A model generated the notes under the pieces. The model had not been told where the DNA came from, did not search any database, and was given only the letters and a program-made list of their open reading frames with translations. The position numbers were made by a program, and so were the translations under genes. Of a stretch of 64,000 nt of DNA, positions 8,909 through 17,427 are shown in pieces. The stretch's first letter is position 1. The number at the start of each line of letters is the position of its first letter. The stretch is taken from assembly GCA_028868515.1 (NCBI GenBank), contig JAGWUI010000002.1:62001-126000 (forward strand). Direction: 5' to 3'. The stretch is from Gammaproteobacteria bacterium (GTDB lineage: Bacteria; Pseudomonadota; Gammaproteobacteria; Pseudomonadales; Moraxellaceae).

Positions 8909-9913
8909 TTGTTCGATTATTTGGTTTTTATTGGTCGGTTTCAGCCATTTCATCTCGGCCATTTGGCAGTGATAAAAACGGCTTTGTCACAAAGTAAGCA
9001 AGTTATTTTACTGATTGGTTCAGCCGAACAACCTCGAAGCACACGTAATGTATTTAGCTTTGATGAACGTGCAAAAATGGTTTTGTCTGCATTTGATCAA
9101 ATAGATGCAGCTCGAATTCATTGTGTTCCATTAGTTGATGTTTTGTATGATGATTTTCGGTGGGTTCAATCTGTTGAAAAAGCGGTTGCTTCTGTCAGTG
9201 GCGTAAGCCCATCGTGTCGTATTGGATTGATTGGTCATTACAAAGATAAAACTTCTTATTACTTATCTCTTTTTCCAAATTGGACACCTGTGTCAGTTGG
9301 CAGTTATCAAGGGATTTCTGCGACTCCGATTCGAGATGCCTATCTGCTAGGTGAGCTCCCGACATTAGATTTTGTGCCAACAAGCACATTAGATTTATTG
9401 AAACAATTCATGCAATTACCAGAGTATCAAGATCTTCAGGTCGAGTCGCATTATCTTGTAGAGTATAAAAAGTCTTGGTCGCTTGCGCCTTATCCTCCTG
9501 TTTTTGTGACGGTTGATGCTGTAGTTGTACATTCGGGTCATATTTTATTAATCGAACGGGGGCATTTTCCTGGTCGTGGCTTGTTTGCGTTACCTGGTGG
9601 TTTCTTAGATCAAGAAGAAACCCTGTTCGACGCTTGCCTACGTGAATTACGTGAGGAAACGAACATTGATTTAACAGATGCAGAATGGCGAAAATTCTAT
9701 CGAGCGCAGCGTACTTTTGATGATCCAAAACGTTGCGCGCGTGGGCGAACAATTACCCAAGCATTTTATTTTGAGCTGAATGAGCTGCCTATTCTTCCGA
9801 CAGTGAAAAGTGGTGATGATGCTAAACGTGCATTTTGGTTGCCATTAGACCAAGTTCATTCAAATAAAATATTTGAGGATCATTACGCTATTATTGAAAA
9901 TCTGATTAAATAA
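8909..9913 (+). CDS. nadM: bifunctional NMN adenylyltransferase / Nudix hydrolase (NadM-Nudix)
   Basis: Two-domain NAD enzyme of 334 residues. The N-terminal nucleotidyltransferase domain has FIGRFQPFHLGHLAVI with the HxGH-type motif, RSTRNVFSFDERAKM, and GYISATPIRDAYL-like residues (GISATPIRDAYL). The C-terminal Nudix domain has a full Nudix box (GGFLDQEETLFDACLRELRE then EETNI). Fusions of this kind in Synechocystis and Francisella make NAD+ from NMN and hydrolyse ADP-ribose. The start is TTG at 8909: AAGAGG at 8895-8900 gives 8-nt spacing and no ATG fits. Upstream of it is the GspE-like gene, downstream a minus-strand terminator. Confidence 0.9.
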   Translation: MFDYLVFIGRFQPFHLGHLAVIKTALSQSKQVILLIGSAEQPRSTRNVFSFDERAKMVLSAFDQIDAARIHCVPLVDVLYDDFRWVQSVEKAVASVSGVSPSCRIGLIGHYKDKTSYYLSLFPNWTPVSVGSYQGISATPIRDAYLLGELPTLDFVPTSTLDLLKQFMQLPEYQDLQVESHYLVEYKKSWSLAPYPPVFVTVDAVVVHSGHILLIERGHFPGRGLFALPGGFLDQEETLFDACLRELREETNIDLTDAEWRKFYRAQRTFDDPKRCARGRTITQAFYFELNELPILPTVKSGDDAKRAFWLPLDQVHSNKIFEDHYAIIENLIK

Positions 9914-9949
9914 TAGTCTAGTTATAGATATTTTTTATAAAAAGCCAAG

Positions 9950-9992
9950 CAAAAAATAAGGTCTTAAACATGTTGATGATGTTTAAGACCTT
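9950..9992 (-). terminator. intrinsic terminator of fimX
   Basis: A perfect 14-bp stem (9958-9971 with 9979-9992) with a 7-nt loop. On the minus strand the stem is followed by ATTTTTT, so it ends the fimX transcript 22 nt after its stop. On the plus strand no T-run follows, but it may also limit nadM read-through. Confidence 0.88.
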
Positions 9993-10013
9993 GGATTTCA
10001 AAGAGATTGAAAG

Positions 10014-12113
10014 TTATTCAAAAATCATTTCTTCATTCGGCATTTGGATTAAATAACCTTGTAAGTAACGCGCTCCAATCGACCAAGCCTTAGACATTGC
10101 GATTGGTGTTTCGATGTATGCAACCATCACTTGAGATTTATGAGAAATAATTTCACTGGTTACTTTCTTCACAGCTTGGAAGTTTTCTTCATTTCCTAGA
10201 TCTTGTACAAATGATTTGTCCATTTTGACTAAATCAATTTTGAGATGATCCAGCAAACCCATTGCATTCAATGACGAACCAAAGTTATTGATCGCAACTT
10301 GGCAACCATTTTCTTGGAAAGCTCTGATATTACTACGAGCAAGTTCAAGATAGTTAATTGCATCACCTTCGTTAAATTGAAGTGTGATCGGTTTATTACC
10401 ACCTGTGCTAATTGCACTTGCAAGTTTGCCAACCAGAAGAGGTAGGCTTGTATCTTGTAGTGAGTCCCCGCTCAGGTTGATGAGTAGTCGTGTTTTTGGA
10501 TGCGAGGCTTGCTGAGCTTTTAGACGTTTGCATGCATTCAGCAGTATCCAGCGATCCAGACGGCTTTCCATGCCATAACGATGAGCAACAGGCATAAACT
10601 CTTCTGGCAACATTGACTCACCGTTCGCAAGAGGCAAGCGTGCATAAACTTCAAAGAGTGGTTCTGTGTCACCATTCGTATCATAAACTGATTGGAACAT
10701 GAGTTTGAAAGTGCCTTTTTCTAAGGCTTCTTCAAGTAATTCACGCAGCGCCTGATCAGATTCAGATGCATTCTCGGCAGGATTATAGAGATTTATTCCA
10801 TTACCTAGACCTTGATTTTGGATCTTCACTTTTTCTGATGCATTAAATGCACGAGATAACAGCTCTGCGCTATCTGGCGATGTTTCGCCAATCATGGCGA
10901 TACCAATACTAATTGTTGTTTGAACAGTGCGATTGCCAACACTGATGAGTGATTTTGCGATCAACTCAGTTGTCGCTTGCGCTATCGTACAAATTTCTTC
11001 AGAGGTTGTATTGGTCACGAGCGTTGCAAATGTAGAATCACCGAAGCGGAATGTCTGTGCATCTTTAAACTGACTTTTCAGCACTTCGCTAATTTTAATC
11101 ACAGTTGCGTCGCTACCCGCGATACCTGCGCTAGCATTAATTTGACCGATATTATCAATGCTTGTAAAAATCAGTGCATGTTGAGCTTTGGTTTGTACTG
11201 CGTTATCGCGAGTTGATTCTAATGATTCTTCAAATGCTCTGCGGTTTCCTAGACCTGTCAGTGCATCAAGTCGTTCAACGGCAGCTAGCTGTGCTTCAAG
11301 TAGGCGAGTATCTGCTTTTTCTTGATGTTGAATAATGACTTGTATACATGGTTCGCCTTCAAAACTAGCAGGTGCAAGCTGGAGCATTGCTTCAAATCGG
11401 CTGCCATCTGCACGAATACCGCTAAAATTGAAATCGGTTTCATTTCGACCAGTTTTAGTATAGGTCTTTAAGTAATCTTTGAACTCTTGCAAATCTTTAC
11501 TATCGACAAGATCGATAACGGGCATACCCATCAGTTCATCGATAGACTCATAGTCAAATAACTCTAGGTATGCTTCATTGGCATAAATATGAACGCCTTC
11601 ATCGACATAAGAAACAGCAGTACGAGAGTTTTTAAGCAAGAGTTGGCTACGACGTTCGGCATCTCCTAACATTACTTTGAGATTGCGCTTACTGCGGCGA
11701 TGCTCTAAGTTTCTTAACTCACGTTTAACGCAAAATACGAGTTGTAAAGGATGGCTAATCGGCAAAACATCGACAGCACCAGCGCTATATGCTTTTAAAA
11801 CAGGACTTTCTGAATCTTCGACATTATGGATATCGAAAGCATTAAGATCATCAAGTAAGAGAATAAGCGGGAGGTCTTGATCGCTATCTTTAATCAGTTG
11901 TAATACGTCATCGTATGCAAGGTCATAGCCTTTGACAAATAAGATAATATCCCAGACATGGCGCAAAGCTTTTTCGAGCTCTTCTTTATCATCAAGAACT
12001 TGAAGCCGGGTAGGAATTCCTTGTGTTTTGAGTTGATCTACTAATGCTTCTGCAATTGCATGCGATTCATCGACAGCCAGCAAGCGTAAACTTTCACTCT
12101 TATTACTTCTCAT
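10014..12113 (-). CDS. fimX: FimX-like REC-PAS-degenerate GGDEF-degenerate EAL protein
   Basis: A 699-residue protein with the FimX layout: an REC-like domain (1-130) with no Asp at the phosphoacceptor site (DIILFVKG), a PAS domain (about 155-265), a GGDEF domain (280-440) whose signature is RFGDSTF (356-362), and an EAL domain (450-699) whose signature is EVY (488-490), with NNFGSSL at 609-615. P. aeruginosa FimX has similarly broken motifs. It has little or no catalysis, binds c-di-GMP through its EAL domain and promotes type IV pilus assembly and twitching. The fimW-like gene is directly upstream on the same strand, as in Pseudomonas. The degenerate motifs predict an effector, not an enzyme. 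The homology call rests on architecture and motifs, not a search. Confidence 0.85.
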   Translation of the reverse strand: MRSNKSESLRLLAVDESHAIAEALVDQLKTQGIPTRLQVLDDKEELEKALRHVWDIILFVKGYDLAYDDVLQLIKDSDQDLPLILLLDDLNAFDIHNVEDSESPVLKAYSAGAVDVLPISHPLQLVFCVKRELRNLEHRRSKRNLKVMLGDAERRSQLLLKNSRTAVSYVDEGVHIYANEAYLELFDYESIDELMGMPVIDLVDSKDLQEFKDYLKTYTKTGRNETDFNFSGIRADGSRFEAMLQLAPASFEGEPCIQVIIQHQEKADTRLLEAQLAAVERLDALTGLGNRRAFEESLESTRDNAVQTKAQHALIFTSIDNIGQINASAGIAGSDATVIKISEVLKSQFKDAQTFRFGDSTFATLVTNTTSEEICTIAQATTELIAKSLISVGNRTVQTTISIGIAMIGETSPDSAELLSRAFNASEKVKIQNQGLGNGINLYNPAENASESDQALRELLEEALEKGTFKLMFQSVYDTNGDTEPLFEVYARLPLANGESMLPEEFMPVAHRYGMESRLDRWILLNACKRLKAQQASHPKTRLLINLSGDSLQDTSLPLLVGKLASAISTGGNKPITLQFNEGDAINYLELARSNIRAFQENGCQVAINNFGSSLNAMGLLDHLKIDLVKMDKSFVQDLGNEENFQAVKKVTSEIISHKSQVMVAYIETPIAMSKAWSIGARYLQGYLIQMPNEEMIFE

Positions 12114-12250
12114 TAATCCATAACCTTTGATTTCATATCTGATGCTGTCCTTATCTTCCTAAAAATTGTCAGACTTAAACAATCGTCACTTTTCTTTGAT
12201 CATAAAAGTGATCGGAAATGATTGCGTGACTCATCAATTTTATAGATTAA

Positions 12251-12278
12251 ATGCCCATAGCGATAGTGTTATGGGCAT
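12251..12278 (-). terminator. hairpin downstream of fimW
   Basis: A 9-bp inverted repeat ATGCCCATA / TATGGGCAT (12251-12259, 12270-12278) in the fimW-fimX gap. On the minus strand it is followed by TTTAATC, only a weak U-tract, so it may partly attenuate transcription from fimW into fimX. Confidence 0.45.
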
Positions 12279-12309
12279 TCCTCATGATGTAAGTTACGAT
12301 TTTTATGGA

Positions 12310-14121
12310 TTACAATGTATCCCAAATTTCATCGAGTTCATCTTTAGGCTTAGTTTTTGTTGCAACAGGAATAGGTGCTTCAGCAGCAACTTCCTGTTTT
12401 TTTGTGTGTTTTGATAATTCGCTGTCAGCACTAAGTTTCTCAGGCTGAGTGACCACAAATTCAAACTGGCTAAAACTTTGGGTCACAACAATTTCACGCA
12501 TGAGCTGAGCTTTAACTTCCTCATTTCCAAGACGAATGGATATTTTGTGTCCTGATTTGAACGCCAAAATTGGAGCAATAATACTTGCAGTACGATTTTG
12601 CTCTCTCATTTCTGGTAAGAGGATCGTACGCATGTAGTCACTAGAATAACCATCTTGGCGAATGACGCGTGCACCACAAGCTTTACCGCGTTGTGACAGT
12701 ATTTCAATACCAAATTCTGCACCAGAGTTAAGCTGTTGTTGTACCCAACGAATTAAACCAATGCTCCATTCAGCATCATCGTTTTCACGGATAGCAATGA
12801 GTTCACCGCTACGCAAAACATTAGGTGTTGTTCCAATCCAACGAATACAGTAACCACCTAAGCTGATATTAATAATTTGGCATTGATACGATTCAAGATA
12901 TTCGCGAGTCGCATTTTGGCGAACTTTTCCATCTTGAATACTGTAATTTAGGTCAATATCGTGCGCGGCATTAGGTTGAATAATCGGAAGGTCTGGATTT
13001 GTAGCTGTTTGTTGAATTTGAATGACTTCTTCAAAATCTAACTGATTCGCAAGTTGATAGTGCGCACCAATCAATCCAAGTGCAATGTTAATCGTACCAT
13101 TATGTGGGTGGCGTTCAGTCGAGCGCTCAGCTGGTGCGCGTAGAATTTGCAATAGGTGCAATCTCAACGAGCCTGAAAGTAGTGTTTCTTCAGACGGATG
13201 TAATAGTTTGGCGTGATCGCTGCCTAAGTTTTCAAAGTGACTGAGTAATTGTTGGACGTTGATGTAGTACATTGATGCATTAATTTGCTTCAATTGAGTA
13301 ATGTACATCGGTGGAGAGTCTAACGATGTATCGACTAAGAATAGATCTTGACCACTTGGTGTTGGTGAGATTTGTACAAGACTGACCCATATTTCACTGA
13401 GTTGAGCAATCTTTTTGATTTCAGTCTGACGTAATTTATTGGTATTACAGGCAGACATGAAAACAGAGCGTAGGTAGACTTGTTCAACAGTCAGGATTTT
13501 TCCATACGCTTGATTTTCATCACGCAAAGCGAACTTACTTAATTCAAGCGCTTGTGCTTTTTGAAACAACCCATGCAAATGAAGCCACATGCCTTTATAA
13601 ACAGGAAGATATAACGTCTTTGATTCTGCTAATAAGCGGAAAAACTCAGTGAGTCCACGATGGATGGCTTGAGCCGCTAAATTCAGTAGGATTTTCTTTT
13701 TACCGACTGCAAATAAACCGAAAGTATGCGTTTCAAGTGTTTCTGATGTTCTAAGCGCAATTGTTCGATAGATCATTGCAGTATACACACGCAATTGCTG
13801 AGCTAATCCAGCAATGCGTTCAGCACGTTCATCAAGTAGAATATTTTGATTAATATAATGTTTGGATAAAGATTCAATGATGGTGTAAACAGCAGGGCGT
13901 AATACTTCTAGAATATCAAATCGAGTTGCATCTGGAACATCAAGGATCATGAGTTCTTGCAGGGTAGTGTAGAGCTGCTTTGCTGTTTCCCCAACATTCA
14001 ACATGGATAAACCGTTAATCCATGTTTGTACTTCAGGCTTAGATTCACCAACTAAAGACAAGTGTTTTAGTGAGTTAGTTGGCAAGTCTGCATTTAATAG
14101 CTTAATTATATTTAGGTTCAT
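12310..14121 (-). CDS. fimW: FimW-like PilZ-domain c-di-GMP effector
   Basis: A 603-residue protein, mostly helical for the first 400 residues, then a PilZ-like region: an Arg-rich start (KVRQNATREY), the NISLGGYCIRW motif matching [D/N]xSxxG, and the strand IGLIRWVQQQLNSGAEFGIE. PilZ domains bind c-di-GMP through such Arg and D/NxSxxG motifs. Architecture and position next to fimX match FimW of P. aeruginosa, a c-di-GMP effector that localises to cell poles and promotes pilus assembly on surfaces. The C-terminal 60 residues are acidic/lysine-rich and probably flexible. No signal peptide or membrane segment is seen. The FimW name is inference from architecture and synteny. Confidence 0.75.
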   Translation of the reverse strand: MNLNIIKLLNADLPTNSLKHLSLVGESKPEVQTWINGLSMLNVGETAKQLYTTLQELMILDVPDATRFDILEVLRPAVYTIIESLSKHYINQNILLDERAERIAGLAQQLRVYTAMIYRTIALRTSETLETHTFGLFAVGKKKILLNLAAQAIHRGLTEFFRLLAESKTLYLPVYKGMWLHLHGLFQKAQALELSKFALRDENQAYGKILTVEQVYLRSVFMSACNTNKLRQTEIKKIAQLSEIWVSLVQISPTPSGQDLFLVDTSLDSPPMYITQLKQINASMYYINVQQLLSHFENLGSDHAKLLHPSEETLLSGSLRLHLLQILRAPAERSTERHPHNGTINIALGLIGAHYQLANQLDFEEVIQIQQTATNPDLPIIQPNAAHDIDLNYSIQDGKVRQNATREYLESYQCQIINISLGGYCIRWIGTTPNVLRSGELIAIRENDDAEWSIGLIRWVQQQLNSGAEFGIEILSQRGKACGARVIRQDGYSSDYMRTILLPEMREQNRTASIIAPILAFKSGHKISIRLGNEEVKAQLMREIVVTQSFSQFEFVVTQPEKLSADSELSKHTKKQEVAAEAPIPVATKTKPKDELDEIWDTL

Positions 14122-14480
14122 TTTGTTCTCACTTAACGCCTATAAAATACCTAACGGTTCATTCTAAGCTTATATTTTTCAATAAGTACACCGAGAAATA
14201 ATCATAAACCTTCTGCAAACTATTTCCAACACACGGTTTATTATTGAAAAAACTTAGCCCTAGTCCTTTGAGCGTATCCTTTTGCATTTACATATTATTA
14301 ATACATCAGTTCATCACAATATATCCCAAAAAAGTAGTGAAGTGTAGGCTTCTTAGTTGTTTATATGAAAAAAAGTGCCAATTTGATCACACTTCTAAGT
14401 TGGAAAATGGTGTAAATGAATTTTGTTAAAGCAAATAATCATTTTTTTATGAATAAGAGTCTTGATGACTGTTATCTCTA
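14122..14480. other. A+T-rich intergenic region upstream of fimW
   Basis: About 360 bp between the fimW start and the hslR stop, both minus strand. It should contain the fimW promoter. The only ORF longer than 50 codons here (plus strand, about 14244-14429) has no coding character or ribosome site that I can see. No repeat or RNA gene was recognised. Confidence 0.5.
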
Positions 14481-14927
14481 TCAGAAATCATCATTAGTTT
14501 TTGCGTGATAGTTGTTGTTTCTGTCTTGAAATCGTTGTAATTGCTGCCGTTCGTGTTTATTGGGACGATGGTCAGGTCTCGCTAAGTTAGAAAGTTTCCG
14601 TGCAGCTTGGAAGAGCTCTCGTCGAGCGATACTGGCGGGAGTTTCTTCATATAGGATTTGTGCGGCGGTTGCATTGCCACGTATGGAGGTGAGCCCTTTA
14701 ACAACCACAGTTTTTTCTTCAAATCCCTGTCGAATCGTTAGCTCCATACCAACACGAACTTCTTTGCTGACTTTGACGCGTTCCCCTTGACAGTGAACTT
14801 TTCCACCATCAATCGCTTCTTTTGCTGTGGTGCGAGTTCGATAAAAACGTGCAGCCCAGAGCCATTTGTCAATCCGAACAGCGATCTCTGGGGGAGTTGA
14901 TGAGTTTGAGGATTTATCTTGTTTCAT
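14481..14927 (-). CDS. hslR: ribosome-associated heat-shock protein Hsp15 (S4 domain)
   Basis: Hsp15 binds stalled 50S subunits carrying peptidyl-tRNA. The S4 RNA-binding domain is clear: VRIDKWLWAARFYRTRTTAK, EAIDGGKVHCQGERVKVSK and VRVGMELTIRQG. The tail is basic (ARPDHRPNKHERQQLQRFQ), as in the family. I use ATG 14927 (MKQDKSSNS), giving 148 residues. The frame continues upstream to 15008 but that would overlap the preceding gene and is not conserved. The pair yrfG-hslR is conserved with E. coli, supporting both calls. Confidence 0.92.
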   Translation of the reverse strand: MKQDKSSNSSTPPEIAVRIDKWLWAARFYRTRTTAKEAIDGGKVHCQGERVKVSKEVRVGMELTIRQGFEEKTVVVKGLTSIRGNATAAQILYEETPASIARRELFQAARKLSNLARPDHRPNKHERQQLQRFQDRNNNYHAKTNDDF

Positions 14928-14974
14928 AACATTTGGATTCGTGTGGCTTTTGGAGGTTTTGAGAAATTTATATT

Positions 14975-15643
14975 TTAATGATCTAATCCATGGATTAGTT
15001 CTGACCAATCACTCAGCGTTGGATGGTGTAAGTTTTCTCGTGCAGGAAGTTGGCTATCAGGTTGCTCAATCCCCAGTACATGTAGACCAAAAGCTTTCGC
15101 GGTATGTAAAACAGGTTCGCTGTCATCAATGATTAAGCTACGTGATGGTGTGAATGGATTAGTTTCTTGCATTTCACACCAAAAATTGATTTGCTCTTTC
15201 GCAAAACCATATTCATGACTAGAAATAATGGTTTGAAAAAAATCTCCAAGTCCCGTTTTGTTGAGTTTAATTTCTAATGCTTGTGGGTGAGCGTTAGTGA
15301 CTAACCAGAGCTCTTTGCCATGTGATTTTAGAGTACTTAGCAAGGCAGGAACGCCAGCGCGAAGTGAGATGAGATCACTGTGATGCGCTTTGAGTGCTTG
15401 TAAGTCTAATTGCAGCGTATCACTCCAATATGGCAGGGAGTACCAATTCAAACAGCCTTCTTGTGCGCGAAAGAGAGGAGTGAGTTTTTCAAGGGCGTAT
15501 TCACGAGTGACTTGCTGTGCGTCAGCCCACGCGTCAATCACTGCTTCGCGCCAAAAGAAATTATCAAAAGCTAAATCGAGGAGTGTGCCATCCATATCAA
15601 ACATGACGATATCGATTTGGTTCCACGCAATATTGACAGTCAT
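14975..15643 (-). CDS. yrfG: HAD-family GMP/IMP nucleotidase (YrfG type)
   Basis: A 222-residue HAD phosphatase. Motif I is FDMDGTLLDLAFDNFFWREA with the nucleophile/acid Asp pair, motif II LWLVTNAH, a conserved Lys in GFAKEQINFW, and motif IV LIIDDSEPVLHTA. The opening residues (NIAW...DMDGTLLDLAFDN.FW) closely resemble E. coli YrfG, which dephosphorylates GMP and IMP. It lies 47 nt upstream of hslR on the same strand, the same order as in E. coli. The nudE gene that often precedes it in Pseudomonadales is absent here. It is divergent from cysQ. Confidence 0.88.
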   Translation of the reverse strand: MTVNIAWNQIDIVMFDMDGTLLDLAFDNFFWREAVIDAWADAQQVTREYALEKLTPLFRAQEGCLNWYSLPYWSDTLQLDLQALKAHHSDLISLRAGVPALLSTLKSHGKELWLVTNAHPQALEIKLNKTGLGDFFQTIISSHEYGFAKEQINFWCEMQETNPFTPSRSLIIDDSEPVLHTAKAFGLHVLGIEQPDSQLPARENLHHPTLSDWSELIHGLDH

Positions 15644-15802
15644 GACAATGTTTTTCCTTTAAGCGTGCAAATTTGGGTGAAAATGCGCGTAATATAATAG
15701 GTTAATGTTAATACTTTCCTTAAAAAACTAAGTTGTTGAGCTAGGTTGTTTAGAGCGAAGTTATTAAGAATTTAAGTTATTCAAACGTACGGATCAATTG
15801 TG

Positions 15803-16714
15803 ATGGATCAGAATAGTGTTAAGACCGTACCTAAGACAGTTCCCGAATTAGATTTTCAGGTTTTAATGTCCGCAGTTGTCTCTATTGCCCAACAAGCTGG
15901 TGAGCTACTGACTGTATTTTATAATAATCATTTGCAAAGCTCTATTAATATCGAAACCAAGGATGACCAATCGCCAGTCACTGCTGCGGATATGGCAGCG
16001 CATCAATTGATTGAATCTGCTTTACATGCTTTAACGCCTCAGATTCCTGTGTTGTCGGAAGAGTCTTCTGATGTGAGCGATCGGCGTCAATGGGAAAGGT
16101 TTTGGTTGGTTGATCCTTTGGATGGAACCCGTGAGTTTATTAAAAAAACTGGCGAGTTTACGGTCAATATTGCTTTAGTTGAAGCTGGACAAGTCTTACT
16201 TGGCATCATAGGTGTTCCTCTAAAAAAACAGGTTTATGTCGCGAGTAATAACCTAGCTCCGCATGAGACTCAGCCAAAGATTGCTTATCGAATTGATGTA
16301 GATGGTTCTAAACAGGTGTTAGCTGCACATCCTGTTGTTGGAAAAAAACTCAATGCAGCCATGTCTCATCATTCAACTCGTCCGCAATATACTGAGTATC
16401 AGAAGCAATTAACGCAGGCTGGTTTTGAGTTTGATGCAATCAATGCAGGGAGTGCATATAAATTTTGTCTCATGGTTGAAGGCGAAATTGATTTGTATCC
16501 GCGATTACATCCTACTTCAGAGTGGGATACGGCATCAGGACAATGTCTCTTGGAGGTGATTGGCGGTGCTTTGGTTGATTTGGATGGAAAGCCGTTTCAA
16601 TACAATCAACGAGATCAATTATTAAATGGGGCATTCATTGCAGTGATAGATCGTGAATTGTTGCCAGAGGTGTTACCGAAGAAGTTTGAAACCGAGGCGC
16701 ACCATTTTAAATGA
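15803..16714 (+). CDS. cysQ: 3'(2'),5'-bisphosphate nucleotidase CysQ
   Basis: Inositol-monophosphatase-fold enzyme that removes phosphoadenosine phosphate (PAP) formed in sulfate assimilation. Mg2+/Li+-sensitive motifs are present: TKDDQSPVTAADMAAH, the metal-binding EES (LSEESSD), WLVDPLDGTREFIKKTGEF (about 110-130) and EWDTASGQCLLEVIGG near the C-terminus. The length of 303 residues is slightly long because of an N-terminal extension rich in V/P/K. The frame could open one codon earlier at GTG 15800; ATG 15803 is adopted. Followed by REP-like hairpins. Confidence 0.92.
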   Translation: MDQNSVKTVPKTVPELDFQVLMSAVVSIAQQAGELLTVFYNNHLQSSINIETKDDQSPVTAADMAAHQLIESALHALTPQIPVLSEESSDVSDRRQWERFWLVDPLDGTREFIKKTGEFTVNIALVEAGQVLLGIIGVPLKKQVYVASNNLAPHETQPKIAYRIDVDGSKQVLAAHPVVGKKLNAAMSHHSTRPQYTEYQKQLTQAGFEFDAINAGSAYKFCLMVEGEIDLYPRLHPTSEWDTASGQCLLEVIGGALVDLDGKPFQYNQRDQLLNGAFIAVIDRELLPEVLPKKFETEAHHFK

Positions 16715-16775
16715 TTTGATGATTCTGTGAGAATGAACTTTGTTCATCCATGATTTACATATACAAGTTCTGATG

Positions 16776-16851
16776 TAGGGGGGAGTTCCAAACTCACCCT
16801 ATGTCATTAAAAGTTGATTATTTCTGGGCAGGTTTAGAACCTGTCCCTACG
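16776..16851. repeat. pair of REP-like hairpins
   Basis: Two consecutive imperfect palindromes sit in the cysQ gap. The first (16776-16801) pairs TAGGG...GAGTT with AACTC...CCCTA. The second (16826-16847) pairs GGGCAGGTT with AACCTGTCCC, followed by CTACG. The shared GTAGGG / CCCTAC core in opposite orientation resembles a bipartite REP (BIME-like) unit. A similar GTAGGGGCGAA palindrome lies inside the transposase remnant near 53.5 kb. It may also terminate cysQ and the converging phosphatase gene. Confidence 0.65.
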
Positions 16852-16881
16852 TTTGATGTTAATGAGATACCTTGGATTTGA

Positions 16882-17391
16882 TCAATCGGTTTGCAGTTGT
16901 CCGAGATAGTGTTGATCTAGTTGTTTGATGATTTCCGACCATTCTGCATTCGGTATCCAAATTTGCGAAAGCAAAGCTTTTGCATCTGCTTCATCTATCA
17001 TTAGATGATGGATTCGATACATATACATTAGACTAGAAACTCGCATATTGAGCGCACAATGCAACCAGACTTTTTTGTCTTGTAATGATTTGAGAGTGTC
17101 TAGAGCGCGTAATGCTTGGGTGTAGCTTGGTCGATCGAAAAGTAGTGGAAGATTGATGTAATCCATTCCGAGTTCAAGTACACGTCGATCTTCACCGACT
17201 AACACATTACTGGCATCGGTCAATGCCAGATTGATTACAACTTCAAATCCAGCATCGGCGATTAAAGCCAACTCATCAAAACTAGGTTGTCCAGATGTGG
17301 ATAAATTCTCATGGATATATTGAAAAGCCAAAATATCAGCTAATGCCGGGTGAGTGGACATTAGCTGAGTATCTTGGCTTTTATGATTCAT
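16882..17391 (-). CDS. protein tyrosine phosphatase-like protein
   Basis: A 169-residue protein of the dual-specificity-phosphatase-like family (DUF442-related). Recognisable are LSTSGQPSFDELALIADAGFEVVINL near the N-terminus and the P-loop region VWLHCALNMRVSSLMYMYR. The catalytic loop has only four residues between Cys and Arg (CALNMR) instead of the canonical five (CX5R). I recall the same shortening in related proteins of Pseudomonadales, so activity is uncertain. No signal peptide. It lies 36 nt downstream of aroG on the same strand and may be co-transcribed with it. Substrate unknown. Confidence 0.72.
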   Translation of the reverse strand: MNHKSQDTQLMSTHPALADILAFQYIHENLSTSGQPSFDELALIADAGFEVVINLALTDASNVLVGEDRRVLELGMDYINLPLLFDRPSYTQALRALDTLKSLQDKKVWLHCALNMRVSSLMYMYRIHHLMIDEADAKALLSQIWIPNAEWSEIIKQLDQHYLGQLQTD

Positions 17392-17427
17392 TTTTATTCT
17401 CGTTTTTAGTTTCTAGCTTTTTATGTC

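Noticed and set aside
14244-14429. 61-codon plus-strand ORF in the fimW upstream gap
   Set aside because: No ribosome site, no recognisable residues, low-complexity A+T-rich DNA; more likely promoter region.
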